Source of the DNA: an uncultured Mycoplasmatota bacterium
GTDB lineage: Bacteria > Bacillota_I > Bacilli_A > RF39 > UBA660
Direction of reading: 5' to 3'
DNA length: 64,000 nt
NCBI GenBank assembly: GCA_900552495.1
Contig: URZY01000001.1
Coordinates: 1-64,000 of the forward strand
Translations under genes and position numbers: made by a program
Notes under the pieces: model-generated
Told to the model about the DNA's origin: nothing
Database searches by the model: none
Seen by the model: the letters and a program-made list of their open reading frames with translations, nothing else
Shown here: piece after piece, positions 42,003 through 50,408 of the stretch
Position numbering within the stretch: position 1 is the stretch's first letter
Layout of the letters: each line of letters starts with the position of its first letter

Positions 42003-43076
42003 TTAATCTACATAGGTATGTAGTGGTTTAGTGCGATATTTTAATTCGTCCATATCGCAGGTTGGAACGAATCCTGGACGAGCATTAATAACATCAGGTA
42101 ATCGGTTTACAACGGTTGCACAAGTTAATTCAACTGTTGCAGGTCGATTTACTGTAATTGTAGTATTTGGTTCACCAATTACAGACCATTCGTTTTTATC
42201 AAATTCGTCTGGTCCATATACTTTACCAATACATTCACTTTCAATTATAATACCTTCTTCAGTTTCAGTAGTAACAATTGCACGCATACCGGTAGCATCG
42301 CCTCTTTTTACGGTCATGTTTAATGTCGAAGAAGCAATATCTTCTTTATATGTTGTTGGAACACATTTTTGTGACTGATTTTTAACTGTTAGACCTAGTT
42401 TTCTTGCTAACCAACCATTAACATTCCACATATATGATGGAGTGTATGTTCCGCTTTCAATTAAGTTATTTAATTCTTCTTTACTCATACGATCAACGCT
42501 AGCAATTTTTTCGTCAAATTGATCTAATGTTAATCCTGCTCCATGGGCTTCAGCTAAGGCAATACCATAATCCTCTACATTATATGAAGAGCTACCTTTA
42601 ATTTTTTTGATAGTATGAGTTGATGAAGCAATTGCACTAATTAATTCTCCCCAATAGATATCTTGATATCCTGAACCAGCAATTGTACAATCGTTCTTTT
42701 TAGCAAGTTCATCAATTTGATTTGTTAACTTTGGATTTGAATTATATGAGAAGAAAGCTTCTTCGCAAGTTGTTATTGCATTGATTCCTAATTTAGCACA
42801 TAGCATAAGTGCTTGTTCAACATCACTTAGCAAACTCATCGTTGTAACGATTACAATATCAGGTTTTACGTCGGTTAATAGTTCTTCAGCTTTATCGATA
42901 GAAGTAACCTTAACACCTTTTTTTTCGCAACCCATTATTTCACCAATATCTTTACCAATTACAGCAGGATTGATGTCAATGGCACCAACTATTTCTCCAC
43001 CTTTCTCATATACATAACGCATTGTGTATACGGACATTTTTCCAGTACCATATTGTACTACTTTAATTTTCTCCAT
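42003..43076 (-). CDS. DapB-fold dehydrogenase, 2,4-diaminopentanoate dehydrogenase-like
   Basis: 357 residues. The NAD(P)-binding start is VVQYGTGKMSVYTMRYVYEKGGEIVGAIDINPAVIGKD. A dihydrodipicolinate-reductase-like N-terminal domain follows, and the C-terminal part ends GFVPTCDMDELKYRTKPLHTYVD. Length and architecture fit 2,4-diaminopentanoate dehydrogenase of ornithine fermentation and related amine dehydrogenases, rather than the shorter DapB. No other ornithine-fermentation gene is nearby, so the substrate is uncertain. The ribosome site is AAGGAGGAAAACAA. Confidence 0.7.
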   Translation of the reverse strand: MEKIKVVQYGTGKMSVYTMRYVYEKGGEIVGAIDINPAVIGKDIGEIMGCEKKGVKVTSIDKAEELLTDVKPDIVIVTTMSLLSDVEQALMLCAKLGINAITTCEEAFFSYNSNPKLTNQIDELAKKNDCTIAGSGYQDIYWGELISAIASSTHTIKKIKGSSSYNVEDYGIALAEAHGAGLTLDQFDEKIASVDRMSKEELNNLIESGTYTPSYMWNVNGWLARKLGLTVKNQSQKCVPTTYKEDIASSTLNMTVKRGDATGMRAIVTTETEEGIIIESECIGKVYGPDEFDKNEWSVIGEPNTTITVNRPATVELTCATVVNRLPDVINARPGFVPTCDMDELKYRTKPLHTYVD

Positions 43077-43138
43077 TTGTTTTCCTCCTTATTCTTAGAA
43101 TACTCTGGTATTAAAAAATTATCAATATTTTATCTAAA

Positions 43139-43165
43139 ACAAAAAAAGAGATTGACTCTTTTTTA
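43139..43165. terminator. Terminator for the reverse-strand gene ending at 43170
   Basis: AAAAAAAGAG / CTCTTTTTT stem with ATTGA loop; works in both directions. Confidence 0.8.
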
Positions 43166-43169
43166 CGTT

Positions 43170-43850
43170 TTAGTTAGATTGCTTATCGGTATCTTGATCT
43201 GGCTCTGTATTTGGTGTAATAATAGTTGTTTGTTTTTCATAAATCCAAATTTTTCCGGTATATAGTTTATTATCGTAAGTTACAGTGTATTGATATTCTC
43301 CTGGTTGTTGAGTATTAACATCTTTTAAATTTAAAACGATATTGTTTTGTACTTCTTCAGATAAATTTCCAACGACATAGGTGGAAATATTCGTTGATAG
43401 GGCCGAACCCTTTTCTAGACTTAAATTTTTAAGTTTTATTTCTACTTTAGGTAATTCTTTTGCTTTAATTACAAAAGTTCCGTTATATTTTTTCTTTTTA
43501 TAACTAACAGTATAATTGTATGAGCCGGCTTGATTAATATTAACCATAGAAGTATCTAGTTTTAGGGCTTTTAAAACACTAGGCTCAATTTCATTGGCAT
43601 TTTCTAAATAATCTTTGACGTCCATACTTAGAGGATTATTTATTTCTAGTTCCATATCTTTTAATTTTATTTCATTTGTTTGGGCTTGAGCTACTTTGGC
43701 TTCTGTTATATCTAGTGAATAAGTTTTTTTAACAGTGGTACGATCTCCAGCGACAGTCATAGTTAGGCCGCTACCAATCATTAGAAGTCCACAGCAAGCG
43801 ATTGTTATTGATAAAATTCTGTTTTCTTTTTTAGTTAATCGTTGTTTCAT
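43170..43850 (-). CDS. Membrane-anchored protein with two Ig-like repeats
   Basis: 226 residues. Membrane helix at about 13-33 after a basic start, then two related repeats of about 80 residues, each ending in a YNYTVSYKKKKYNGTF or YQYTVTYDNKLYTGKI strand pair preceded by NQAGS / TQQPGE. This is the bacterial Ig-like pattern seen in cell-surface proteins. The C-terminal tail (ITPNTEPDQDTDKQSN) is polar and lacks a sorting motif. The function is unknown. Confidence 0.75.
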   Translation of the reverse strand: MKQRLTKKENRILSITIACCGLLMIGSGLTMTVAGDRTTVKKTYSLDITEAKVAQAQTNEIKLKDMELEINNPLSMDVKDYLENANEIEPSVLKALKLDTSMVNINQAGSYNYTVSYKKKKYNGTFVIKAKELPKVEIKLKNLSLEKGSALSTNISTYVVGNLSEEVQNNIVLNLKDVNTQQPGEYQYTVTYDNKLYTGKIWIYEKQTTIITPNTEPDQDTDKQSN

Positions 43851-43909
43851 TACACTTACTCCTATTCTTTATTTGATTATATTATATTTTTAAGTTAATA
43901 ACAAGAAAA

Positions 43910-43938
43910 TTCACAATATTTGTTGAATTTTGTATAAT
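43910..43938 (+). promoter_or_regulatory. Promoter of the NfeD/SPFH operon
   Basis: -35 TTCACA (43910-43915), 17-base spacer, -10 TATAAT (43933-43938), 32 bases before the ATG at 43970. Confidence 0.7.
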
Positions 43939-43969
43939 CGTGGAATATAATTTAGGTAGAGGTGAGTTT

Positions 43970-44392
43970 ATGACGACGATTTGGTTAATTGCATTTTTGG
44001 GACTATTGTTAGTTGAATTCTTGACAGTTGGCTTGGTATCTATTTGGTTTGCATTTGGGGCATTGGCAGCATTAATTACAACTTTTATAACAGAATCTGT
44101 TTTGGTACAAGTTTTAGTTTTTGTGGTTATTTCCATAATTGCATTGTTGGTTACACGTCCTTTGATGAAAAAGTTTAAGGTTAATGGGTTTGAGCCGACT
44201 AATACTGATCGAGTAATTGGTAAAGTGGCAGAAGTTACTAAAGAAATTAAACCTAATGTTTATGGCGAGGTAGTTATATTTGGAACCGAATGGATGGCAG
44301 CCAGTGAGGAAAAAATAGCAGTAGGAGAAAAAGTTGTTGTTGAAAAAATCGAGGGTGCTAAACTTATCGTTAGAAGAGAAGGAGAAGAATAA
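43970..44392 (+). CDS. NfeD-family membrane protein
   Basis: 140 residues from ATG 43970 after AGAGGTGAGTTT. Three N-terminal membrane helices (about 3-70) are followed by an OB-fold C-terminal domain (DRVIGKVAEVTKEIKPNVYGEVVIFGTEWMAASE). NfeD proteins partner with SPFH proteins in membrane microdomains; the SPFH gene starts two bases after this stop, which strongly supports the pairing. Confidence 0.92.
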   Translation: MTTIWLIAFLGLLLVEFLTVGLVSIWFAFGALAALITTFITESVLVQVLVFVVISIIALLVTRPLMKKFKVNGFEPTNTDRVIGKVAEVTKEIKPNVYGEVVIFGTEWMAASEEKIAVGEKVVVEKIEGAKLIVRREGEE

Positions 44393-44394
44393 GT

Positions 44395-45387
44395 ATGGGA
44401 TTTTTATTATTTATTGTTATTGTTTTAGTTTTAATTTTAGTATCAGGAATTAGAATTGTATCACAATCAAAAGCACAAGTAATCGAAAGACTTGGAGCAT
44501 ATCATAGGACTAATCATACTGGGTTACAATATGTTGTGCCATTTTTTGAAAGAGTATCAAATACTGTTAGCTTAAAAGAAATTGTTAAGGATTTTGCGCC
44601 ACAACCAGTTATTACGAAGGATAATGTTACAATGCAAATTGATACGGTTGTGTATTTTCATATCACTGATCCAAAAATGTATACTTATGGAGTTGAAAAT
44701 CCAGTTAGTGCAATTGAAAATTTAACAGCAACAACATTGCGTAATATTATTGGTGAGTTAGAGTTGGATGAGACATTAACTTCACGTGATGTTATTAACA
44801 CAAAAATGAGATCTATTTTAGATGTTGCAACTGATCCATGGGGAATTAAGGTTACTCGTGTTGAAGTAAAAAACATTATTCCACCAAGAGATATTCAAGA
44901 GGCAATGGAGAAACAAATGCGTGCAGAGCGTGAGAGACGTGAGGCAATTCTTAAGGCAGAAGGTGAAAAGAAAGCAGCAATCTTAATTGCTGAAGGAGAA
45001 AAAGAAAGTGCTATTTTAAGAGCTGATGCTTTACGTGAAACGCATATTCGTGAAGCAGAAGGTGAAGCAGCAGCAATTATTAAAATTCAAGAAGCGACAG
45101 CTGAAGGTTTGAGATTGTTGAAGAGTGCTCATATGGATGAAGCAGTACTTAAATATAAAAGTTATGAAGCAATGACACAAGTTGCTAATGGTAATGCTAC
45201 GAAAATTATTGTTCCAAGTGAATTGCAAAATTTCGCAACTGCTGGAATGGTATTTGGGGAAATGATTTCTCCAAAGGTGCCACCAGTATTACCAACACCA
45301 AAGATGGCCCCAGTTCCAGGAGAAAGACCAATGCCACCTAAGCCTGCTGAGGTTAAACCTAGACCTGTGTCTCCAAAGGTGCAATAA
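44395..45387 (+). CDS. SPFH/band-7 (stomatin, QmcA-like) protein
   Basis: 330 residues. N-terminal membrane helix (2-20), SPFH domain from about 22 to 190 (IVSQSKAQVIERLGAYHRTNHTGLQYVVPFFERV), a long coiled coil with EGEKKAAILIAEGEKESAILRADA repeats, and a proline-rich C-terminal tail (VPPVLPTPKMAPVPGERPMPPKP). Such proteins oligomerise into membrane rafts or cages that control membrane proteases and fluidity. Expressed with NfeD. Confidence 0.94.
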   Translation: MGFLLFIVIVLVLILVSGIRIVSQSKAQVIERLGAYHRTNHTGLQYVVPFFERVSNTVSLKEIVKDFAPQPVITKDNVTMQIDTVVYFHITDPKMYTYGVENPVSAIENLTATTLRNIIGELELDETLTSRDVINTKMRSILDVATDPWGIKVTRVEVKNIIPPRDIQEAMEKQMRAERERREAILKAEGEKKAAILIAEGEKESAILRADALRETHIREAEGEAAAIIKIQEATAEGLRLLKSAHMDEAVLKYKSYEAMTQVANGNATKIIVPSELQNFATAGMVFGEMISPKVPPVLPTPKMAPVPGERPMPPKPAEVKPRPVSPKVQ

Positions 45388-45418
45388 AAAAATACCACTA
45401 AAAAAGTGGTATTTTTTT
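45386..45418. terminator. Bidirectional terminator
   Basis: AAATACCACT / AGTGGTATTT stem with A-rich loop and eight T, between the SPFH gene and the convergent DUF1294 gene. Confidence 0.9.
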
Positions 45419-45667
45419 TGTTAAGATTAGTATTAAATAGAGTATGACTAATATAGGAATTATAAAATAAAACTTTGGTTTACGAATTTTGTGGTGAAAA
45501 AGTAGCATACCAAGCAGAGTTCCTAGGCAACCACCAAAGAAGCTTAAAGTTAAGAAGGTGTGTTCACTGATCCTTTTTTTATTTTTTATAGCAAAATATT
45601 TGTCAAATCTCATAAGAATGAGACAAATCATATTAATTGTTATTAAATATAATTTAAGAATTGCCAT
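45398..45667 (-). CDS. DUF1294-family membrane protein
   Basis: 89 residues from the ATG at 45667 (MAILKLYLITINMICLI), with AGGA nine bases upstream; the frame is open further upstream but overlaps the previous gene. Typical features are MRFDKYFAIKNKKRISEHTFLTLSFFGGCLGTLLGMLLFHHKIRKPKF with three membrane helices. The function is unknown. It is the last gene of a three-gene reverse operon. Confidence 0.88.
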   Translation of the reverse strand: MAILKLYLITINMICLILMRFDKYFAIKNKKRISEHTFLTLSFFGGCLGTLLGMLLFHHKIRKPKFYFIIPILVILYLILILTKKIPLF

Positions 45668-46601
45668 GAAGTTTTTTTCCTTGATATGAATTTCTTTTAA
45701 CCATTTCTTTATCAATGTCATTTAAAACACAGAATTTTTTTGTTAACCAAGTTGGAGCAATTAAGTCATCAATTTTAGGATCACCTGTTATACGGTGAAT
45801 AACAATTTCTGGTCTTAATAATTCTAATTGGTCAATGACAATATCAATATATTCATCTTTCGTTAAGATATGAAAATTATCTTTTTGGTATAAATAAGCT
45901 AAGGGAGTGTCTTTTAAAATACTTAACATATGAATTTTTATTCCTTGAATATCTAATTGATTTAAGTATCTAACTGTATTTAACATATCATCTTTTGTTT
46001 CGTAAGGAAGTCCATTAATGATGTGAACAACTACATCTATTTTTCGCTCACGAAGCTTTTTAACCATTGTTTCAAAACATTCTAGACTATGACAGCGATT
46101 AATTAACTTTGTGGTTTTGGGATTTATTGTTTGAAGACCTAATTCTATAGTTAAATAGGTTTTTTCATTTAATTCTGTTAGATAATCTAAGCATTCGTCT
46201 GTAATTGAATCTGGCCTTGTTGAAATATTTAATCCAATGACACCTTCTTGAGCAAGAATTTTATTATGAAGTTTTTTTAGAGTTTCAACTGGAGCGTAGG
46301 TATTGGTTCTAGCCTGAAAGTAGCCAATGTATTTCGCTGTCGGCCATTTTTTTAACATTTTTTCTTTGATTTCTAGGAATTGTTTTTCAATATTTTCTTC
46401 TTTGTTACCGGCAAATTCTCCACTCCCTGTTTTAGAACAGTATATACAGCCACCATGGCCAATTGTTCCATCAATATTAGGGCAAGAAAAACCACCATTT
46501 AAACTAACTTTAAAGATTTTTTGGTCGAATCTTTTTTTATAATAATAATCAAGAGTATGGTATCTTTTATTTGAATTTGAATATTTAAAATTATTAATCA
46601 T
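45654..46601 (-). CDS. TIGR01212-family radical SAM protein (YtqA-like)
   Basis: 315 residues from ATG 46601, after TGAGGCATAAT. The iron-sulfur cysteines are in FSCPNIDGTIGHGGCIYC (Cys spacing typical of this family rather than CxxxCxxC). SAM/barrel segments IGLNISTRPDSITDECLDYL and LGLQTINPKTTKLINRCHS follow. This family is reported to act with tRNA or small-molecule modification, but its role is not settled. It starts one base after the stop of the patatin gene and is translationally linked to it. Confidence 0.9.
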   Translation of the reverse strand: MINNFKYSNSNKRYHTLDYYYKKRFDQKIFKVSLNGGFSCPNIDGTIGHGGCIYCSKTGSGEFAGNKEENIEKQFLEIKEKMLKKWPTAKYIGYFQARTNTYAPVETLKKLHNKILAQEGVIGLNISTRPDSITDECLDYLTELNEKTYLTIELGLQTINPKTTKLINRCHSLECFETMVKKLRERKIDVVVHIINGLPYETKDDMLNTVRYLNQLDIQGIKIHMLSILKDTPLAYLYQKDNFHILTKDEYIDIVIDQLELLRPEIVIHRITGDPKIDDLIAPTWLTKKFCVLNDIDKEMVKRNSYQGKKLHGNS

Positions 46602-46602
46602 A

Positions 46603-47787
46603 TTATGCCTCACAGATTGTATAAAGGTAAATTGCTTTAAGTAAGTCAATTGGATTCAAAAGAGCTTCTTTTCTTAAAGAGTTAAATTCATTATTAACTA
46701 TTCTTAAATACAATTCTACTTCTTTTTTTGATTCTTTAGGATTTTTTAAGTAATTGTTTAATTTTCTTTTTAAATTATTATTAAAAGATTTGGTTGTATA
46801 AATAGCAGAATCATCTAAATCAAATGATTTGGCTAAGTTTTCCATGATACGAATAAATAATTTTTCTAGAAGCTCTTTTTTTAGTTCTTTATCAGTACTA
46901 ATATCTATTTTTATAATTTCTTCAAAAGCGCGTATGGCTTTTTTATATTTTAATATTTTGTTTAAGATGTGAAGATAAGTATCTAAGTATAGTCTAAGGT
47001 TTTTTTCAAGGTTATTTTTTTTAAAAGTATATTTATTTCCTTCGAGTTTGTGGAAGGCTTTCATTGTGTCATTATAACCATATTTAATACTTTTGATAGT
47101 GGCTTTTTCTTGAAAATAAAGAAAACTAGTTAACTTATTTCTAGGTTTTATAGTAGTCGTTTTTATTTTTTCTTTAGGTTGTTGTTTAATACCTGGCGCA
47201 TTTAGGTCGACAGCAATTATTTCTGTTGCTCCTAAGTCAATAGCTAGATTTATTGGAAGATTGTCATAATAACCACCATCAATGTATTTCTTTTGATTAA
47301 TTATTTTCTCTTTGAAGGCAGGAAAGCAAGATGCTGATGCTACTAAATAATTAGAAAATGAGTCTTTATTGATTGTTGCTTTTGTTATGACTACTGGTTT
47401 TTTATCTGTTAAATTATAGGTTATTAAACCATAGTTAATTTTTGATGAAAAAAACTTTCTTTTATTTAATGCTTGATTTATAATCTCTTCTAATTCAGAA
47501 GTATCCATACCGCCTTCTTTAAGAACTTTTTTTCCATATATTTTATAAATATCTAAATTGGTTGTTTCGTTTGTTGTTTCTTCATTAAAGAGTGATTTTA
47601 AATTTATTTTTTTCCAGATTTTTACTGCTTTTCGATATTCATTTTGAACTATTAGGGTTCCGTTTAGAGCACCTACTGAGGTTCCTGTGACAATATCAAA
47701 TTTTACTCCGAGTTTTTTTAGAGCTTTCCAAACACCAATTTGGTAAGCACCTTTAGCTCCACCGCCTGATAAAACTAACGCTTTCAT
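46603..47787 (-). CDS. Patatin-like phospholipase
   Basis: 394 residues from ATG 47787 (MKALVLSGGGAKGAYQIG). The oxyanion loop GGGAKGAY, nucleophile Ser in GTSVGALNG and catalytic Asp in YIDGGYYDNLPI are all present. It is a cytoplasmic lipid acyl hydrolase. Residues 225-394 form a charged helical extension of unknown role. It is the first gene of the reverse operon with the radical SAM and DUF1294 genes. Confidence 0.9.
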   Translation of the reverse strand: MKALVLSGGGAKGAYQIGVWKALKKLGVKFDIVTGTSVGALNGTLIVQNEYRKAVKIWKKINLKSLFNEETTNETTNLDIYKIYGKKVLKEGGMDTSELEEIINQALNKRKFFSSKINYGLITYNLTDKKPVVITKATINKDSFSNYLVASASCFPAFKEKIINQKKYIDGGYYDNLPINLAIDLGATEIIAVDLNAPGIKQQPKEKIKTTTIKPRNKLTSFLYFQEKATIKSIKYGYNDTMKAFHKLEGNKYTFKKNNLEKNLRLYLDTYLHILNKILKYKKAIRAFEEIIKIDISTDKELKKELLEKLFIRIMENLAKSFDLDDSAIYTTKSFNNNLKRKLNNYLKNPKESKKEVELYLRIVNNEFNSLRKEALLNPIDLLKAIYLYTICEA

Positions 47788-47843
47788 TACTTCACCTTTT
47801 TTCAATTAAAAATAGGGTGTCTAAAACACCTAAAAGTGTCTAA

Positions 47844-47872
47844 ATTGTATCATATATTTATTAAAAATGCAA
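47844..47872 (-). promoter_or_regulatory. Promoter of the patatin operon
   Basis: On the reverse strand: -35 TTGCAT (47872-47867), 17-base spacer, -10 TACAAT (47849-47844). It is enclosed by the inverted repeat CTAAATTG (47840-47847) / CAATTTAG (47870-47877). Confidence 0.65.
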
Positions 47873-47926
47873 TTTAGTGTGATATACTGATAATAAAGTA
47901 GGTGATGGTATCTGAAAGAAAAAAAG

Positions 47927-49042
47927 TTGAAACTAAGACTAAAGAGAAATGTAATTGTTTGGTTAAAAGTTATTGGGGGAATATGTGCAGTTTTTTTAAT
48001 TGGATATTTAATATATGCCAAACAAATAAGTAATTTTACAAATTTAGGTTATAGTAAGGCCGCTAGTAAGGTGATTTTGTTTAGTGGTAATAAGGAATTT
48101 GTTTTATCTGTTGGTGAAAACAAAACTTTAAATGCGGCTTTTGAGAGTAAGGATTATAGAGATAAATATTTATCTAATTATGCTAAGATAAAATATCAAA
48201 AGCAAGAAAATATAATAAAAAATATCAATACTTTACTTGATAAAGGATATTCAAATAATGATGTTTCAATTATTTTAGCACATGGTAATGACAAGGATGT
48301 TACTGAGTTTACTAAAAGGGATAGAATTAAATATTTGGAGGAATTTTATCAATATCCATATGCTAAGTTAAAGAATTATGATCGTTATATAAAATATACT
48401 GATGAGACGGGAGAGGATGAAAAGACAACCGTTATTCATGTAAATCTTAATATGGATAAAGAAAAGTATGTTGATTTTGAATATGTTGATAAATATTCTT
48501 TTGATATGTTGGTTAATAAGTATCGTTCTATGGGAGAGGATATGGAACCTGATGACTTAGTAAAAATTTCTGATGATTATACAGGAAAAGAAGAATTTTA
48601 TGGAAATAAGGTGGCTGTTAATGCTTTGATTCAAATGTTTGAGGCTGCTAAAATTGATGGTCTAGAGATGGTGGTTAATTCGGCATATCGAAGTTATAAA
48701 GAGCAGGAGGAAACGGCGGAATTTTATAGAAAATGGTATGGAGACAATTATGTGACGAATTATGTAGCAAAGCCTGGTTTTTCAGAACATCAGACTGGTT
48801 TAGCTTTTGATATTGGTAGTACATCGAAAAATGTTTTTGTAGAGTCGAAGGAATATGAATGGATGTTAGAGAATGCCCATAAGTATGGTTTTATACTTCG
48901 TTTTTCTAAAAAGGGAGAAGTAATTACTGGATTTAGAAGTGAACCTTGGCATTATCGGTATGTAGGTAAAGACATTGCTAAATATATTTATGAACATAAA
49001 ATTACTTTTGAAGAGTATTATGTTATGTTTTTAGATAAATAA
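47927..49042 (+). CDS. VanY-type D-alanyl-D-alanine carboxypeptidase (M15B)
   Basis: 371 residues from TTG 47927. Membrane helix at about 12-30. The catalytic domain at about 235-360 has SAYRSYKEQEETAEFY, FSEHQTGLAFDIG (His and Asp zinc ligands) and SEPWHYRYVG (Glu-x-x-His). It removes the last D-Ala of peptidoglycan stems. The start is odd: an out-of-frame ATG at 47905 would give MVSERKK and, if one A were removed from the seven at 47919-47925, would join this frame as MVSERKKLKLRLKR. So the true N-terminus is probably longer. Confidence 0.88.
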   Translation: MKLRLKRNVIVWLKVIGGICAVFLIGYLIYAKQISNFTNLGYSKAASKVILFSGNKEFVLSVGENKTLNAAFESKDYRDKYLSNYAKIKYQKQENIIKNINTLLDKGYSNNDVSIILAHGNDKDVTEFTKRDRIKYLEEFYQYPYAKLKNYDRYIKYTDETGEDEKTTVIHVNLNMDKEKYVDFEYVDKYSFDMLVNKYRSMGEDMEPDDLVKISDDYTGKEEFYGNKVAVNALIQMFEAAKIDGLEMVVNSAYRSYKEQEETAEFYRKWYGDNYVTNYVAKPGFSEHQTGLAFDIGSTSKNVFVESKEYEWMLENAHKYGFILRFSKKGEVITGFRSEPWHYRYVGKDIAKYIYEHKITFEEYYVMFLDK

Positions 49043-49050
49043 ATTAATAT

Positions 49051-49087
49051 AAAAGAAACCAATGATGTTACGTTGGTTTCCTTTTTT
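49051..49087. terminator. Bidirectional terminator
   Basis: GAAACCAA / TTGGTTTC eight-base stem, A-rich left flank and T-rich right flank, between the VanY gene and the convergent broken gene. Confidence 0.85.
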
Positions 49088-49089
49088 GA

Positions 49090-50072
49090 TTATTTAATTC
49101 GAGCAATTTTATATACAGTAGCATTCATTGCTGAAGGTATGTTCAGTGGTCCCAATGTATTAAATTTATAATTAGTGTAACTGCCACTACCATTTACTCC
49201 AACTCTTCCAGCATCGTACCATTTTTGATTTCCGGCATAGACACTTACGTGTTCTAAACTTCCCCAAAAAATTATATCACCAGTTTGAATTTTTCCTTCT
49301 TGAATGAGAGTAGAAGCTTTTTGAAAATTTCCATCATAAAAATCTAAGGCTTTTTCCCATCTTTCTTTTACGGCTCTATTTTGACTTTTATTTCCTCTTT
49401 TGAAAAATGATATTTTTGATTTTCTTCCTGTGCCAGTTTTATTAATTTGATCGCCTTCTTCAATTAATCCCATTTCAGTTAATCCCCAAACGGGAATCAT
49501 GACACAGGTAGCGTATTTTGTACTAGAGGCGGTTTCATGAAACGTGTATTTTGTTTTATTGTAGCCATAAGTCCAATTGTTATTATTCTTTGCATCATTT
49601 TCAATTGTTTTTGAATACTTATTTAATATATTTAAAAATTGTTTACTTTTTACTTGTGAGGATGTGTCATCTTGTTTTGAATTAGAATTGGAATTTGTTG
49701 ATTGAGTTCCATTTTTATAGTCATCTGGGTTAATTAGAAGATTTTGCTTTTTTTTCTTAGGATTTTCTATGTAATTGGATTTTAAGGAGATACTATTATT
49801 GTTATTCCAACACGTAGTGAAATAGGTTGAGTTACTGAATAATTGGATTGTTATATTTATAATTGTTGGTAATGAGAAAATTATTATACAAGCAATTACT
49901 TTGTTTTTTAGTTTTGCTTGTTGTCTGGATTTGATAATATTTTTATAAATGTAATAGTTAGACTTACTATTAGAAGAATTGGTGTAATGATTTGGATTAG
50001 GAGAAAAAACTTTTTTATAATTTGTATGAAAAAACTTACTTCAAAGCTATCACAGATTTCTAATAAAAGCAT
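49090..50072 (-). pseudogene. Membrane protein with NlpC/P60-like C-terminus, frame broken
   Basis: The start at 50072 follows AAAAAAGGAGATG. The first frame gives 54 residues with a long hydrophobic helix (FLLIQIITPILLIVSLTITFIKIL) and stops at TAA 49908-49910. The -1 frame continues without a stop: KSRQQAKLKNKVIACIIIFSLPTIINITIQLF (second helix), a polar Asn/Ser/Lys linker, then KYATCVMIPVWGLTEMG, TGDIIFWGSLEHVSVYAG and YDAGR, an NlpC/P60-like core with Cys and His. Two helices followed by an exported hydrolase domain is a pilin/VirB2-like plus P60 arrangement. Either a mutation or a -1 frameshift. Confidence 0.7.
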
Positions 50073-50301
50073 AATATACATCTCCTTTTTTTAACGAATT
50101 ATATTTTTTTTATTATATCATTTGTTTGTTTTTATAGTAATTTTTTTGTAAATATATGTAAAAGTGCGGTGTAAATATACGTCTTAATTTCTTGATAAAT
50201 GTCTATTTTTGTAAATTTACATTTCTGTTATGCCACAATTTTTATTTATTTTGTCATTAATTGTTTAGATTGGGTAAAATAATTAATAATTGGTTATATG
50301 A
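50073..50301. other. AT-rich intergenic region without a recognised gene
   Basis: Between the broken reverse-strand gene and the GH31 repeats. It contains a reverse-strand TATAAT (near 50115) that could start the broken gene. Otherwise only AT-rich sequence was seen, with no supported reading frame. Confidence 0.5.
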
Positions 50302-50352
50302 AATTTTTTAGGATGTTTTAACTTGATGAATTTTTTAGGATGTTTTAACTTG
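50302..50352 (+). repeat. 24-base direct repeat, period 27, before the GH31 gene
   Basis: AATTTTTTAGGATGTTTTAA-CTTG occurs perfectly at 50302-50325 and 50329-50352. The second copy runs into the -35 (TTGGAA, 50350-50355) of a promoter whose -10 TATTAT is at 50373-50378. The spacing suggests tandem regulator sites on one face of the helix (27 bases is about 2.5 turns). Confidence 0.8.
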
Positions 50353-50378
50353 GAATATTTACTTTGATGTGTTATTAT
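50350..50378 (+). promoter_or_regulatory. Probable promoter of the GH31 operon
   Basis: -35 TTGGAA, 17-base spacer, -10 TATTAT, 31 bases before the ATG at 50409. It overlaps the end of the second direct repeat copy. Confidence 0.6.
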
Positions 50379-50408
50379 GTTATTAGAGTAATAAGAAGGT
50401 GGTTGATT

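Noticed and set aside
47905..48030. Separate small gene starting at ATG 47905
   Set aside because: Its frame soon becomes an out-of-register copy of the VanY membrane helix. It is better explained as the true N-terminus separated by one base.
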